This document shows, in pieces, positions 9,364-17,817 of a stretch of 62,294 bases of DNA. Positions within the stretch are counted from its first letter, which is position 1. Every line of letters starts with the position of its first letter. This stretch comes from Silicimonas sp. (GTDB lineage Bacteria; Pseudomonadota; Alphaproteobacteria; Rhodobacterales; Rhodobacteraceae), in contig JAJEAC010000109.1 of NCBI GenBank assembly GCA_022824315.1, positions 1 to 62,294 of the forward strand, in the 5' to 3' direction. The notes below the pieces were generated by a model. That model was given only the letters and a program-made list of their open reading frames with translations, was not told the origin of the DNA and ran no database searches. Both the position numbers and the translations under genes were made by a program.

Positions 9364-10295
9364 CAGTGCGCACCCTCGTAGGCAACAGGGTCAACGCGCA
9401 GCGACCGGGCGATCTCCTTGTTCATGCGGGATCGCTCCTCTTCGGACTTGAAGCGGACGTAGTGCAGGCCGGGAAATCGCAGCTGGAGACTGGGCATTCC
9501 CCGAAATGGTGACGAGTTCGCAAGGATGATCAGGGGCTTGCCGCGGTGGGGGGTCTTCACCGCCTCGCGGATCCGATCGAGCTTGTGGGCATCGACCCTG
9601 ACGGCCACGCCGCCGAACTGCTCGATCTTGGCCTTGATGTCGCCGACATCCATGACGCTCGACATGGCACCGTCGCATTGCTGTCGGTTGACGTCCATGA
9701 TGGCGTAAAGGTTGTCGATGCGGTGGTGCGCCGCCGCGGCAATGGCTTCCCAGGTCTGGCCTTCCTGGACCTCGCCGTCGGACATGAAGACCCAGGTTCG
9801 CCCGGGCTCGCCGCGGCGCTTTCGGCCCCAGGCAAGACCCGCGGCCGTCGAGAGGCCGATTCCAAGCGTGCCGTTGTGCACTTCCATGCCGGGGCTGTGT
9901 TCCGCCCCGATCATTTCTACAGACGAGCCGTCCTTGTTGAACATCTCGAGGCCTTCGGGTGCCATGCGGCCAACCTCGATCAGCGTGGCATAGGCGGCAA
10001 GCGCGTAATGTGCCGGCGCGATGAACAACCTGTCGAATTCCGGCTCCGCCGGTCCGTTGTATCCGGCACCCGTGTGATAGGCGTCATTGCCCAGGGCGGG
10101 GACTCCGGCGAACGGTCGCGGCACCATCGGCAGCGTGGCCGCTCCGAGGTCTAGCTCCTCGTTGTAGAGCCAGGCCAGCTGCTCGGCGGCCGAACAGGCC
10201 TGACTCAGATATCCGCCGTTGTTTCGGATCGCGTGCTCGAAGACCCTGCGCCTGATGCCGAGGGCAATCTCCTCCGTGGATCTTTCATTGCGCAT
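9363..10295 (-). CDS. Split transketolase, N-terminal (TPP-binding) subunit
   Basis: 310 residues from the ATG at 10295 (MRNERSTEE); the longer frame to 10412 runs into the divergent promoter region. The TPP domain is seen in EHSPGMEVHNGTLGIGLSTAAGLAWG and GDGE-type SDGEVQEGQTWEAIAAAAHH, with DVNRQQCDG as the end of the metal/diphosphate motif. Its stop overlaps the start of the C-terminal subunit gene by 4 nt. The 80-nt gap to the divergent bisC-type gene must hold both promoters and possibly operators for the SorC-type regulator encoded in the opposite operon. No strong Shine-Dalgarno is visible. Confidence 0.88.
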   Translation of the reverse strand: MRNERSTEEIALGIRRRVFEHAIRNNGGYLSQACSAAEQLAWLYNEELDLGAATLPMVPRPFAGVPALGNDAYHTGAGYNGPAEPEFDRLFIAPAHYALAAYATLIEVGRMAPEGLEMFNKDGSSVEMIGAEHSPGMEVHNGTLGIGLSTAAGLAWGRKRRGEPGRTWVFMSDGEVQEGQTWEAIAAAAHHRIDNLYAIMDVNRQQCDGAMSSVMDVGDIKAKIEQFGGVAVRVDAHKLDRIREAVKTPHRGKPLIILANSSPFRGMPSLQLRFPGLHYVRFKSEEERSRMNKEIARSLRVDPVAYEGAH

Positions 10296-10375
10296 AATGC
10301 ACCCCAGGTAGTTTACAAATGTCACTATATCAGTCATATGCAAAAGACAAGAGCTTTGGCCTAAGGGGAGGCGCA
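10296..10375. promoter_or_regulatory. Shared divergent promoter region of the catabolic island
   Basis: 80 nt between the split-transketolase operon (minus) and the molybdoenzyme-kinase operon (plus). It is locally AT-rich and contains TTTACAAAT near 10312-10320, followed by CACTATAT. A similar TTGACAAATAT block lies upstream of the ABC importer at 19412. This may be a promoter or regulator site; the assignment is tentative. Confidence 0.4.
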
Positions 10376-12649
10376 ATGCGCTATACCGCCGCCCATTGGG
10401 GCGCCTACGCATTTGACGAAAGCGCGGGCCTTCAACCTCTCGCCGACGATCCGGCCCCGTCGCGCATCGGGCGTGGCTGGCTCTCGGCGGCGATGAACGA
10501 AAGGGGCCGAGTTCTTGCGCCGGTCATCCGAAGGGGTTGGCTCGAAGGCGACCGGGGCGCCGGGAGGTCATCGGACGAATTCGTCCGGGTGTCGTGGGAC
10601 GAGGCGGTGTGGCGTGTCGGGGACGAGTTGACGCGGGTGCGGGCCGCGCATGGGAACGGCGCGATTTTCGCAGGCTCCTATGGCTGGTCGAGCGCGGGAC
10701 GATTTCACCATGCACAAAGCCAGCTTCGCCGGTTCCTCAATTTTTTCGGGGGATATGTCGGGTCGCGTGAGACATATTCGCACGCGGCGGCGGGAGCCTT
10801 GTTTCCATACATACTGGGCATGAGCCAGAGGCAGTTGCAGGACAACTTGACCAGCATCGAGGAAGTCGCGGAGCATTGCGAACTCTTGCTTGCCTTTGGC
10901 GGGATATCCGGTCGAACGGCGCAGATCACGGCGTCTGGCTCGAGCTATCACGAGATCCCGGATTGGCTTGACCGGTTGTCGGCAGGTGGAACGCGGCTCG
11001 TCTCGGTCTCGCCGCAAAGGAGCGATCTTGCGAGGGCCGAATGGGTCTCGGTCCGACCTGGAACCGACGTCGCGCTGATGCTGGCGCTGACCTATGAAAT
11101 CGTCGCCTCCGGGCGGGAGAATCGCGCATTTCTCGAGCGGTGCACGAGCGGCTGGTCGCAGTTTCGAGCGTATCTGACCGGCGAGACAGATGGAGTGGCG
11201 AAGTCGGCCGACTGGGCTGCCCCGACATGCGATGTCTCTGCCGACAAGATCCGGACCCTGGCGCACGCGTTACCCGGCAAGCGCAGCATGATCGCGTTGA
11301 CCTGGGGACTCCAGCGGTCAGATCATGGAGAGCAGCCGATCTGGGCGGCACTCGCATTGGCGTCGGTTCTGGGCGAGATCGGCCGGCCGGGCACGGGATT
11401 TTCGTTTGGCTACGGATCGACGTCGCCGGCCGGGCGTCCCACGCGGCTCATCCCGTGGCCCTCCTTGCCCCAAGGGCAAAATCCGGTTGGGGACTTCATC
11501 CCCGTCGCTCGATTTGCCGACATGCTGACACATGCAGGAGGGGACTACCGCTACGACGGCGAGACCCGAACCTATCCGGATATCCGGCTGGTTTACTGGG
11601 TTGGAGGCAACCCGTTTCATCACCATCAGGATTTGCGCCGCCTGGAAGAGGCCTGGACTCGCCCGGACACCATCATCGTTCACGAGCACTCCTGGACCGC
11701 GTCGGCACGGCGGGCCGACATCGTTCTGCCCGCGACGACGCCGCTGGAACGCACCGACATAATGATGAACCGCCGCGACCCGCGCCTCATCTACATGTCC
11801 CAGATCTTGTCTCCGGTGGGGGAAGCGCAGCACGATTACGAGATATTCCGCCGGATCGCGCGGCATCTGGGTTTCGAAGATCAATTCACGGAGGGGCGGG
11901 AAGTTGACGCCTGGCTGCGGCAGTTGTGGGCGTCTGCCACCGAAGTTGCCGCGCGACACGGTTTCGGATTGCCGGACTTTGAGCGGTTCAGGGACGAGGG
12001 CGTGTTTGCCGTGCCTGACGCCGAAGAGCATCGTCGCCTGATGCGTGATTTCGTGGATGACCCGGAACGCGCGCCGCTGGCGACGGAAAGCGGCCGGATC
12101 ACGCTCCATAATGAAACGATCGCCGGGTTCGCGCTGGACGATTGTCCGGGCCATCCAACGTGGTTGCCGCCGGTCGAATCCCTGCTGGATGCGCCAGATG
12201 GTGCATTGCACCTGATCTCTGGGCAGCCGGACACCCGACTGCATGCGCAGAACGATTTGGGGAGCGAGGCGCAGAGCGACAAGATCAAGGGGCGGGAACC
12301 GGTGCTTATGCATCCGGCGACGGCGTCCGCGCGTGGCCTTTCCGAGGGCGATGTCGTGCGACTGTCCAACGCGCGCGGGGCTTGCTTGGCCGGCTTGCGG
12401 CTGAGCGAGGACATTCGGCCGGACTGCATCGCGCTTGCTACAGGGGCCTGGTTCGACCCGCAGATCGTTCGCGGCGAGTGGTTGGAGGTACATGGCAATC
12501 CGAATGTCCTGACGATCGACAAGGGGTGTTCGGAACTCAGCCAGGGCAACATTGCGCACACGGCACTGGTGTACGTGGAGGCCTGGGACGGGCCGTTGCC
12601 CGCGCTTTCGATCGATCGGCCACCCCGGATCCTGGAGGCACGGGGATGA
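10376..12649 (+). CDS. BisC/TorA-family molybdopterin oxidoreductase, cytoplasmic (S- or N-oxide reductase type)
   Basis: 757 residues from the ATG at 10376, which follows AGGGGAGG. It belongs to the DMSO/TMAO/biotin-sulfoxide reductase group. YGWSSAGRFHHAQ near the start is the conserved substrate-funnel motif, and GSRETYSHAAAG carries the Ser expected to ligate molybdenum. Later blocks such as GGNPFHHHQD and VHEHSWTASARRADIVLPATTPLERTDI bind the two pterin guanine dinucleotides. There is no N-terminal Fe-S Cys motif and no Tat signal, as in cytoplasmic BisC. It is the first gene of the operon and overlaps the kinase gene by 4 nt. The substrate is unknown; a role in the same catabolic pathway is inference. 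Confidence 0.85.
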   Translation: MRYTAAHWGAYAFDESAGLQPLADDPAPSRIGRGWLSAAMNERGRVLAPVIRRGWLEGDRGAGRSSDEFVRVSWDEAVWRVGDELTRVRAAHGNGAIFAGSYGWSSAGRFHHAQSQLRRFLNFFGGYVGSRETYSHAAAGALFPYILGMSQRQLQDNLTSIEEVAEHCELLLAFGGISGRTAQITASGSSYHEIPDWLDRLSAGGTRLVSVSPQRSDLARAEWVSVRPGTDVALMLALTYEIVASGRENRAFLERCTSGWSQFRAYLTGETDGVAKSADWAAPTCDVSADKIRTLAHALPGKRSMIALTWGLQRSDHGEQPIWAALALASVLGEIGRPGTGFSFGYGSTSPAGRPTRLIPWPSLPQGQNPVGDFIPVARFADMLTHAGGDYRYDGETRTYPDIRLVYWVGGNPFHHHQDLRRLEEAWTRPDTIIVHEHSWTASARRADIVLPATTPLERTDIMMNRRDPRLIYMSQILSPVGEAQHDYEIFRRIARHLGFEDQFTEGREVDAWLRQLWASATEVAARHGFGLPDFERFRDEGVFAVPDAEEHRRLMRDFVDDPERAPLATESGRITLHNETIAGFALDDCPGHPTWLPPVESLLDAPDGALHLISGQPDTRLHAQNDLGSEAQSDKIKGREPVLMHPATASARGLSEGDVVRLSNARGACLAGLRLSEDIRPDCIALATGAWFDPQIVRGEWLEVHGNPNVLTIDKGCSELSQGNIAHTALVYVEAWDGPLPALSIDRPPRILEARG

Positions 12650-14163
12650 GCGCGCTTTGGATCGGCCTGGATGTCGGGACGACGACGGTCAAGGCCGCGG
12701 CCTATGCGCCCGAAGGTGCCTGCGTTGCTGAAGCGGCGATCCCGAGCGAGGTGAAACAGGGGCCCGGCGGCGAGAGCGAGCAGGACATGGCGTGCGTGCG
12801 CGCCTGCGTGATGCGCGCGCTGGCAAAACTCAGCGGAAAGATAGACGTGGCCAGCGTGGTGTCGCTGGGGATTGCCGCTCAGGGCGATGGTTTCTGGGCG
12901 GTCGATGCCGATGGAAAGCCGGTGGTGCCCGCAATGCTCTGGAACGATACGCGGGCAGCCGCGGACCTCGGCGCGCTTGCTGACAGCGGTGCCGTCACCG
13001 CCATCGGGAGAGGGTGCCACACGGCGCTTTGGGCCGGAACCTCGGGGATGCTCTGGCGATGGCTGCGGGCAAGAGATGGAGATGCTGCCGGTCGCGTGGC
13101 GCGCGTGATGACCTGCGCGGACTGGGTCGGGCACAGCCTGACGGGAGAATGGGCAACCGACTGGTCAAACGCCTCGATTCCCTTCTTGGATTTCACCACC
13201 AGGTCCTATGGAGAGACTCAGCTCGAGGCTCTGGACTGTCGCGACCTGGCGGACAAGTTGAACCCGCCGCGAAGCGCCGACACGCGTCTTGGCGGGCTGA
13301 CGCCCGACGCGGCGCAGGCGACCGGATTGCCCGAAGGGATTCCGGTTTCGGTAGGGACGCTTGATCTTTCGGCAATGATCGTCGGCATGTGCATGGATCA
13401 GCCCGGGCAGACGATGATGATCATGGGCACGACTGCGGTGGTGAACATTCTCTCTGACAGCCTGGCCCCGGATGGCGAGCCGATTGGCGCGGCCGTGCTG
13501 CACCCGACGGCGGAGATTGCGATCAAGGTCCTGGCGCCGACGAGCGGGGCATCCGCGTTTGACTGGTTCACCCGGCTGCACCCTCAGACGTTGGGTGGCC
13601 GAGGCGCGGGCGAGATCGCTGAGAAGCTGAACGCGCTTGTGGCGGACGTGCCGCCCGGGGCGAATGGCGTGACCTTCCTGCCGTATCTCAGCGGTGAGCG
13701 TGCGCCCTTTGTCGCCTCGGACATTCGCGCGGGATTTTACGGGCTGTCGGCGGCGACATCGAAGGCCGAGATGGGACGGGCGGTGATGGAAGGAGCCGCC
13801 TTCAGCCTGCGTCATTGCTTCGTGTCGCAGGGCGCCTTGCCGACCGAGCCGGTGCAGCTTTCCGGAGGTGGATCGAGGAATGCGATCTGGTGCCAGATCA
13901 TTGCCGATATCGTGCAGCAGGTCGTGATTGTCAGCGATGCTTCGGACCAGGGCCTGTGGGGTGCGGCCTGCATCGGCGCGGGTGCGGCAGGATCGGGCAA
14001 TCCGGTGATGCTGGCCAGGCGGGCCGAGGATCACGTGACGTACCGACCCGACCCGACGAACGGCCCGCTCTATGACCGCGCCTATGCGCGCTATCAGGTC
14101 CTGTCCGATGCCACGCGTGCGATGCGTGCAAGGCTACGTTTGCTGGAGGAGCCGGAGGGATGA
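12646..14163 (+). CDS. FGGY-family carbohydrate kinase
   Basis: 505 residues from the ATG at 12646, which has GGAGG upstream and overlaps the previous stop as ATGA. The N-terminal ATPase domain opens with WIGLDVGTTTVKAAAY. The central GTLDLSAMIVGM supplies the catalytic Asp region, and LSGGGSRNAIWCQIIADI with GLWGAACIGAG is the C-terminal FGGY signature. These kinases phosphorylate ketoses or polyols such as xylulose, ribulose, lyxose or erythritol. The adjacent AraD-like enzyme and split transketolase suggest a pentulose-type substrate. It overlaps the next gene by 4 nt, so expression is coupled. Exact sugar specificity is not decidable here. Confidence 0.9.
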   Translation: MSALWIGLDVGTTTVKAAAYAPEGACVAEAAIPSEVKQGPGGESEQDMACVRACVMRALAKLSGKIDVASVVSLGIAAQGDGFWAVDADGKPVVPAMLWNDTRAAADLGALADSGAVTAIGRGCHTALWAGTSGMLWRWLRARDGDAAGRVARVMTCADWVGHSLTGEWATDWSNASIPFLDFTTRSYGETQLEALDCRDLADKLNPPRSADTRLGGLTPDAAQATGLPEGIPVSVGTLDLSAMIVGMCMDQPGQTMMIMGTTAVVNILSDSLAPDGEPIGAAVLHPTAEIAIKVLAPTSGASAFDWFTRLHPQTLGGRGAGEIAEKLNALVADVPPGANGVTFLPYLSGERAPFVASDIRAGFYGLSAATSKAEMGRAVMEGAAFSLRHCFVSQGALPTEPVQLSGGGSRNAIWCQIIADIVQQVVIVSDASDQGLWGAACIGAGAAGSGNPVMLARRAEDHVTYRPDPTNGPLYDRAYARYQVLSDATRAMRARLRLLEEPEG

Positions 14164-15221
14164 CAAACGTGATGACAGCCGCAGTCTATCACGCTCTGGA
14201 CGACATTCGCATCGAAGAGCGTCCGGTGCCTGAGATCAGGCCTGGCGAAATGCTACTCAAGACGCTCGCCTGCGGCCTTTGCGGCGGTGAGACGATGGCC
14301 TGGTACAAGTCGGAGCCGAAGGTGCTTGGGCACGAACCCGTGGGCGAGGTGGTCGCGCTGGGTGCAGGCGTGACCGAATTCGAGATCGGCGATCGGGTAT
14401 TCGTCAATCACCACGTGGGTCGCACCAACTCCCACCTGTCGCGCCGCGGACATCCCACGCGCGATCCGTTCTACCGCCAAATGAAGCTCGATCCCGGTGG
14501 GGTCTGCGACTACTACCGCGTTACGGCGCAGCATCTGGCCATGGATGCGCACGTATTGCCCGCCAGCATTTCGACCGAGGCTGCCGTGACCATCGAGCCC
14601 TGGTCCTGCGTGCTGTCCGGGCTGAAGGTGTGTCACATCCAGCCGGGCGACACGGTGGCGGTCGTGGGCGCCGGGTTCATGGGGCAGGGCTTTGTTCATC
14701 TGGCGCCGCTGTTCGGGGCGGGCAAGGTCGTGGCCCTGGATTTCTCGGACTGGCGGCTGGCGCGGGCGCGGGAGTTTGGCGCGACGCACACGATCAATCC
14801 CAAGACCGAAGACGCAGTCGAGATGATGCGGACATTCAACAGCGGGCGGCTGGCCGACACGGTGATCGTGATCGCGCCGTTTCCCTCCGCCTGGGAACAG
14901 GCGCTGTCACTTGTTGACGTTGGCGGCTGTCTTCACCTGGGCGCACCGCTGCCGCCAGGGACCGACTGGGTGCGTGACGGAAACCGCGCCTATTTCGATC
15001 AAGTCACCGTCACGTCGCGCTACTCCTCGGACCATACTGACACATACAGCTACATGCGTCTGCTGGAGGCTGGACGGATCAAGGCGGATCAGGCGATTTC
15101 GCATCGGTATGACATAAGGGACTCTGCCGAGGCATTTCGGATGCTGGTCGCGGCGGAAGAGTCGCTCAAAATCGTGGTATACCCCGGCGGGATCCCGGCG
15201 AAAAAACCGAAGGTGACGTGA
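14160..15221 (+). CDS. Zinc-type medium-chain alcohol/polyol dehydrogenase (MDR)
   Basis: 353 residues with an N-terminal GroES-like domain (CGLCGGE, GHEPVGEVVALG) and a Rossmann domain (VAVVGAGFMGQGFVHLAPLFGAGKVVALD). The Cys in CGLCGG and the GHE pair fit catalytic zinc ligands. The four-Cys structural zinc loop is absent from residues 85-115, which read HHVGRTNSHLSRRGHP. Such enzymes oxidise secondary alcohols of sugars or polyols with NAD(P)+. Overlaps on both sides place it between kinase and AraD-like enzyme in one operon, so it probably makes or interconverts the ketose that the kinase uses. The specific substrate is unknown. Confidence 0.88.
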   Translation: MTNVMTAAVYHALDDIRIEERPVPEIRPGEMLLKTLACGLCGGETMAWYKSEPKVLGHEPVGEVVALGAGVTEFEIGDRVFVNHHVGRTNSHLSRRGHPTRDPFYRQMKLDPGGVCDYYRVTAQHLAMDAHVLPASISTEAAVTIEPWSCVLSGLKVCHIQPGDTVAVVGAGFMGQGFVHLAPLFGAGKVVALDFSDWRLARAREFGATHTINPKTEDAVEMMRTFNSGRLADTVIVIAPFPSAWEQALSLVDVGGCLHLGAPLPPGTDWVRDGNRAYFDQVTVTSRYSSDHTDTYSYMRLLEAGRIKADQAISHRYDIRDSAEAFRMLVAAEESLKIVVYPGGIPAKKPKVT

Positions 15222-15886
15222 TGTTGACGGCTCTCAAGGAAGAAGTTTGCGAACAGAACCACGAGTTGCCCAGGAACGGGCTGGTCGTAGGATCCGGAGG
15301 CAATGTCTCTGGACGCGATCCGGACAGCGGTCTCGTGGTGATCAAGCCGTCAGGCGTGAAATTCTCCAAGCTGACACCGGACACGATGGCTGTCGTCGAT
15401 CTCGGTGGCAACGTGATCGAAGGACGGATGAAGCCTTCGGTTGACACGGGCATTCACCTTTATCTCTACAGGAACCGCACGGATGTGGGCGGCGTCTGTC
15501 ATACGCATTCGCCCTATGCCTCGAGCTTTGCCGCGCGGGGCGAGCGGATCCCGGCTGTTCTCACGCCGATCACCCATATTTTGGGCCGCGACGTGCCGTG
15601 TTCGCGCTATGCGACCCCGGGAGAGGTGGACACGGGTGCGGCCATTCTGGAGGCGGCCGATGGCGGAATGGCCGCGCTGGTGAAAGCGCACGGGGTCTTC
15701 ACGATGGGACATTCGGCGACCGAGGCAACCTCGGTCGCGATGTACATCGAAGAAGCGGCAATGACGACGCACCTGGCAATGCTCCGGGGACCGGTCGAGG
15801 AACTCAGCCAGGAAGAAATCGACCGATGCCATGCCTGGTTCCGGCGGAACTATGGTCAGCACGGACATAAGAAGGTAAGCGCCTGA
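15221..15886 (+). CDS. Class II aldolase / L-ribulose-5-phosphate 4-epimerase (AraD-like)
   Basis: 221 residues from the ATG at 15221 (GTG at 15218 is an alternative), overlapping the previous stop by 1 nt. It resembles AraD/UlaF/SgbE more than fuculose aldolases: GNVSG, VIKPSGVKFSKLT, KPSVDTGIH, HTHS and the terminal NYGQHG. Expected zinc ligands are H94, H96 and H157, with D75 and Y211 near the catalytic positions of AraD. The likely reaction is L-ribulose-5-phosphate to D-xylulose-5-phosphate, which would feed the split transketolase. A related retro-aldol reaction is possible. Confidence 0.85.
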   Translation: MLTALKEEVCEQNHELPRNGLVVGSGGNVSGRDPDSGLVVIKPSGVKFSKLTPDTMAVVDLGGNVIEGRMKPSVDTGIHLYLYRNRTDVGGVCHTHSPYASSFAARGERIPAVLTPITHILGRDVPCSRYATPGEVDTGAAILEAADGGMAALVKAHGVFTMGHSATEATSVAMYIEEAAMTTHLAMLRGPVEELSQEEIDRCHAWFRRNYGQHGHKKVSA

Positions 15887-15890
15887 CAGC

Positions 15891-16871
15891 ATGAACAAAT
15901 CCGGATCCCCCGCTCGCGCGACAGGCGACAAGGAAGCGCAACTGTCAAACGTGGCGCTGTTGTACTACGGCGAAGGAATGACGCAGGGCGAAATCGCCAA
16001 GCGGATGAAGGTGAGCCGTGCAACCATCGTGAACATGCTGCGTGAGAGCCGGGAACTGGGGATCGTCGACATCCGGGTGGACGGCAAGATCCTGACCGGG
16101 TCCAGCCTTGCGCGGGACCTGCGTGACAAGTTTGGTGTCGAGGACGTCTATGTCTCGCAGACGTCTGCGTCTGGCCAAACCGCATCGCGCGACGAGAGTT
16201 TCCGTCAGCTTGCGAGAGTGGCGGCGGCCGCAATTCTCGATGTGGTCGAAACGGGCGACACCATCGGTGTGGCTTGGGGCGAGACAATCATGGCGGTTGC
16301 CAATTCGATGCCGCGAAGTCCGGTCGCCGGCGTGGAAGTCTGCCAGCTCATCGGTTCAATGATCTCGGAACGGGTTCCAGCCTCGGAAAATTGCGCGATC
16401 CAGATTTCCGGGAGGCTGGAGGCGGCCGCCTGCTACACGTTGCACGCGCCTGGACTGATCTCGACGGCAGCGCTTGCCGGGACGTTTCGGGGCGAGCCCG
16501 CCATCAAGGCGCAGCTCAGGCGGCTCCAGGCATTGGATCTGACCGTGTCTTCGATCGGCAATGTTGCTTCGGACACTCACCTGGCTGCGGCGGGGATCGC
16601 AACCGCCGGGGAATTGCAGGCCGCCAGGGCGGCTGGCGCAGTCGGCATCATCTGTTGTCGATACATTGCGGCCGACGGGCGGGAGATTGCAATGCCCCCG
16701 CACGACAGGCTGATTGCCGCCACGCTCGACGATCTGAGATCGGCGCGTAAGCGGCTTTTGATCGTGTGCGGGGTCGACCGCAGAGATGCGGCGCGCGCAG
16801 CACTGAATGCCGATTTGGTCACGCATCTCTGCGTCGATCACGCCTTGGCGCGTGCCTTGCTGGATGCCTGA
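15891..16871 (+). CDS. SorC-family sugar-responsive transcriptional regulator
   Basis: 326 residues. The N-terminal helix-turn-helix (LLYYGEGMTQGEIAKRMKVSRATIVNML, about 20-50) is followed by a SorC/DeoR-type effector domain that binds phosphosugars, with landmarks GDTIGVAWGETIMAVA, CQLIGSM and VGIICCRYIAADGRE. It starts 4 nt after the AraD-like gene and probably senses a pathway phosphosugar to control this operon and the divergent transketolase genes. Whether it acts as repressor or activator cannot be told. Confidence 0.9.
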   Translation: MNKSGSPARATGDKEAQLSNVALLYYGEGMTQGEIAKRMKVSRATIVNMLRESRELGIVDIRVDGKILTGSSLARDLRDKFGVEDVYVSQTSASGQTASRDESFRQLARVAAAAILDVVETGDTIGVAWGETIMAVANSMPRSPVAGVEVCQLIGSMISERVPASENCAIQISGRLEAAACYTLHAPGLISTAALAGTFRGEPAIKAQLRRLQALDLTVSSIGNVASDTHLAAAGIATAGELQAARAAGAVGIICCRYIAADGREIAMPPHDRLIAATLDDLRSARKRLLIVCGVDRRDAARAALNADLVTHLCVDHALARALLDA

Positions 16872-16875
16872 GGCG

Positions 16876-17808
16876 ATGCCGCCCAAGCCAGGATGCTGTC
16901 CCCGGTCCGCGCGATCGGGAGCCGTGACGGCGGTCCACGTCCTCCCGTCGATCACCGCAATGCCGCCGCCGTTCATCGAGGTTCCGGGAGATGAAGCGTT
17001 GGTCGGAACGCGCGATCCTGTCATTGCGGACGACGCCGAAGGCCCTCTGCGCACCAAGCGCCTGGCGCCGTTTCGCATTGGCGAAACCGCTGTAACAAAT
17101 GCGCAATTCGCGGCGTTCGTGAAGGAGACTGGCCATGTCACCGAAGCGGAGCGCTTTGGCTGGTCGTTCGTTTTCTGGGCGCAGGTGCCCAAGAGTGTCG
17201 GACCCACGCAAGCGGTGCGCAGCGTGACGTGGTGGAGGCGCGTAGACGGGGCTGACTGGCGCCACATTCACGGGCCTGACAGGGATCTCGCACGAGACAG
17301 GCCCGATCATCCGGTGGTCCATGTCTCCTGGAACGATGCGCGGGCATACGCGACGTGGGTCGGCGGACGTCTTCCGACCGAGGCCGAGTGGGAGCACGCA
17401 GCACGGGGCGGGTTGGGAGACGTTCGGTTCCCTTGGGGCAACGAGGAGCCGAACGACACAGGCCACTTTCCCTGCAACATCTGGCAGGGACGCTTCCCCG
17501 AGACGAACACCTGTGCTGACGGCTATGCGGAGACCGCACCAGCGAAGAGCTTTTCCGCCAACGGCTACGGGCTCTACAATCTTGTCGGCAACGTCTGGGA
17601 GTGGACGGCCGAGCCTTTCGTGATCCGGTCGCAGAAGAGGGCGGCGAAGATGCGGCGCGCACAGGTGAAGGGCTTCAAGCTCGCCAAGGGCGGTTCGTTC
17701 TTGTGCCACAATAGCTACTGCTATCGCTACAGGATTGCCGCCCGAACGGGGAATTCGCCCGACAGCACGACAACGCATACCGGGTTTCGCGTCGTCTTGG
17801 GTTTGTAG
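16876..17808 (+). CDS. Formylglycine-generating enzyme (FGE, SUMF1 type)
   Basis: About 310 residues; starts at 16864, 16876 or 16960 are possible. The FGE-sulfatase fold is complete: ETAVTNAQFAAFVKETGHVTEAE, HPVVHVSWNDARAYATWVGGRLPTEAEWE, CNIWQGRFPETNT and NLVGNVWEWT. The C-terminus reads GSFLCHNSYCYRYR then TGNSPDSTTTHTGFR, matching the active-site pair C336/C341 of human FGE; this separates true FGE from EgtB/PvdO relatives. It converts the CxPxR cysteine of sulfatases to formylglycine using O2 and copper. Its client is almost certainly the convergent sulfatase 9 nt away. No signal peptide is seen, so it should act in the cytoplasm. Confidence 0.92.
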   Translation: MPPKPGCCPRSARSGAVTAVHVLPSITAMPPPFIEVPGDEALVGTRDPVIADDAEGPLRTKRLAPFRIGETAVTNAQFAAFVKETGHVTEAERFGWSFVFWAQVPKSVGPTQAVRSVTWWRRVDGADWRHIHGPDRDLARDRPDHPVVHVSWNDARAYATWVGGRLPTEAEWEHAARGGLGDVRFPWGNEEPNDTGHFPCNIWQGRFPETNTCADGYAETAPAKSFSANGYGLYNLVGNVWEWTAEPFVIRSQKRAAKMRRAQVKGFKLAKGGSFLCHNSYCYRYRIAARTGNSPDSTTTHTGFRVVLGL

Positions 17809-17817
17809 CGTGAGCGT

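Noticed and set aside
12142..12645. Long upstream extension of the kinase reading frame
   Set aside because: It runs inside the molybdoenzyme gene; the ATG at 12646 with GGAGG and the FGGY N-terminal motif is the real start.
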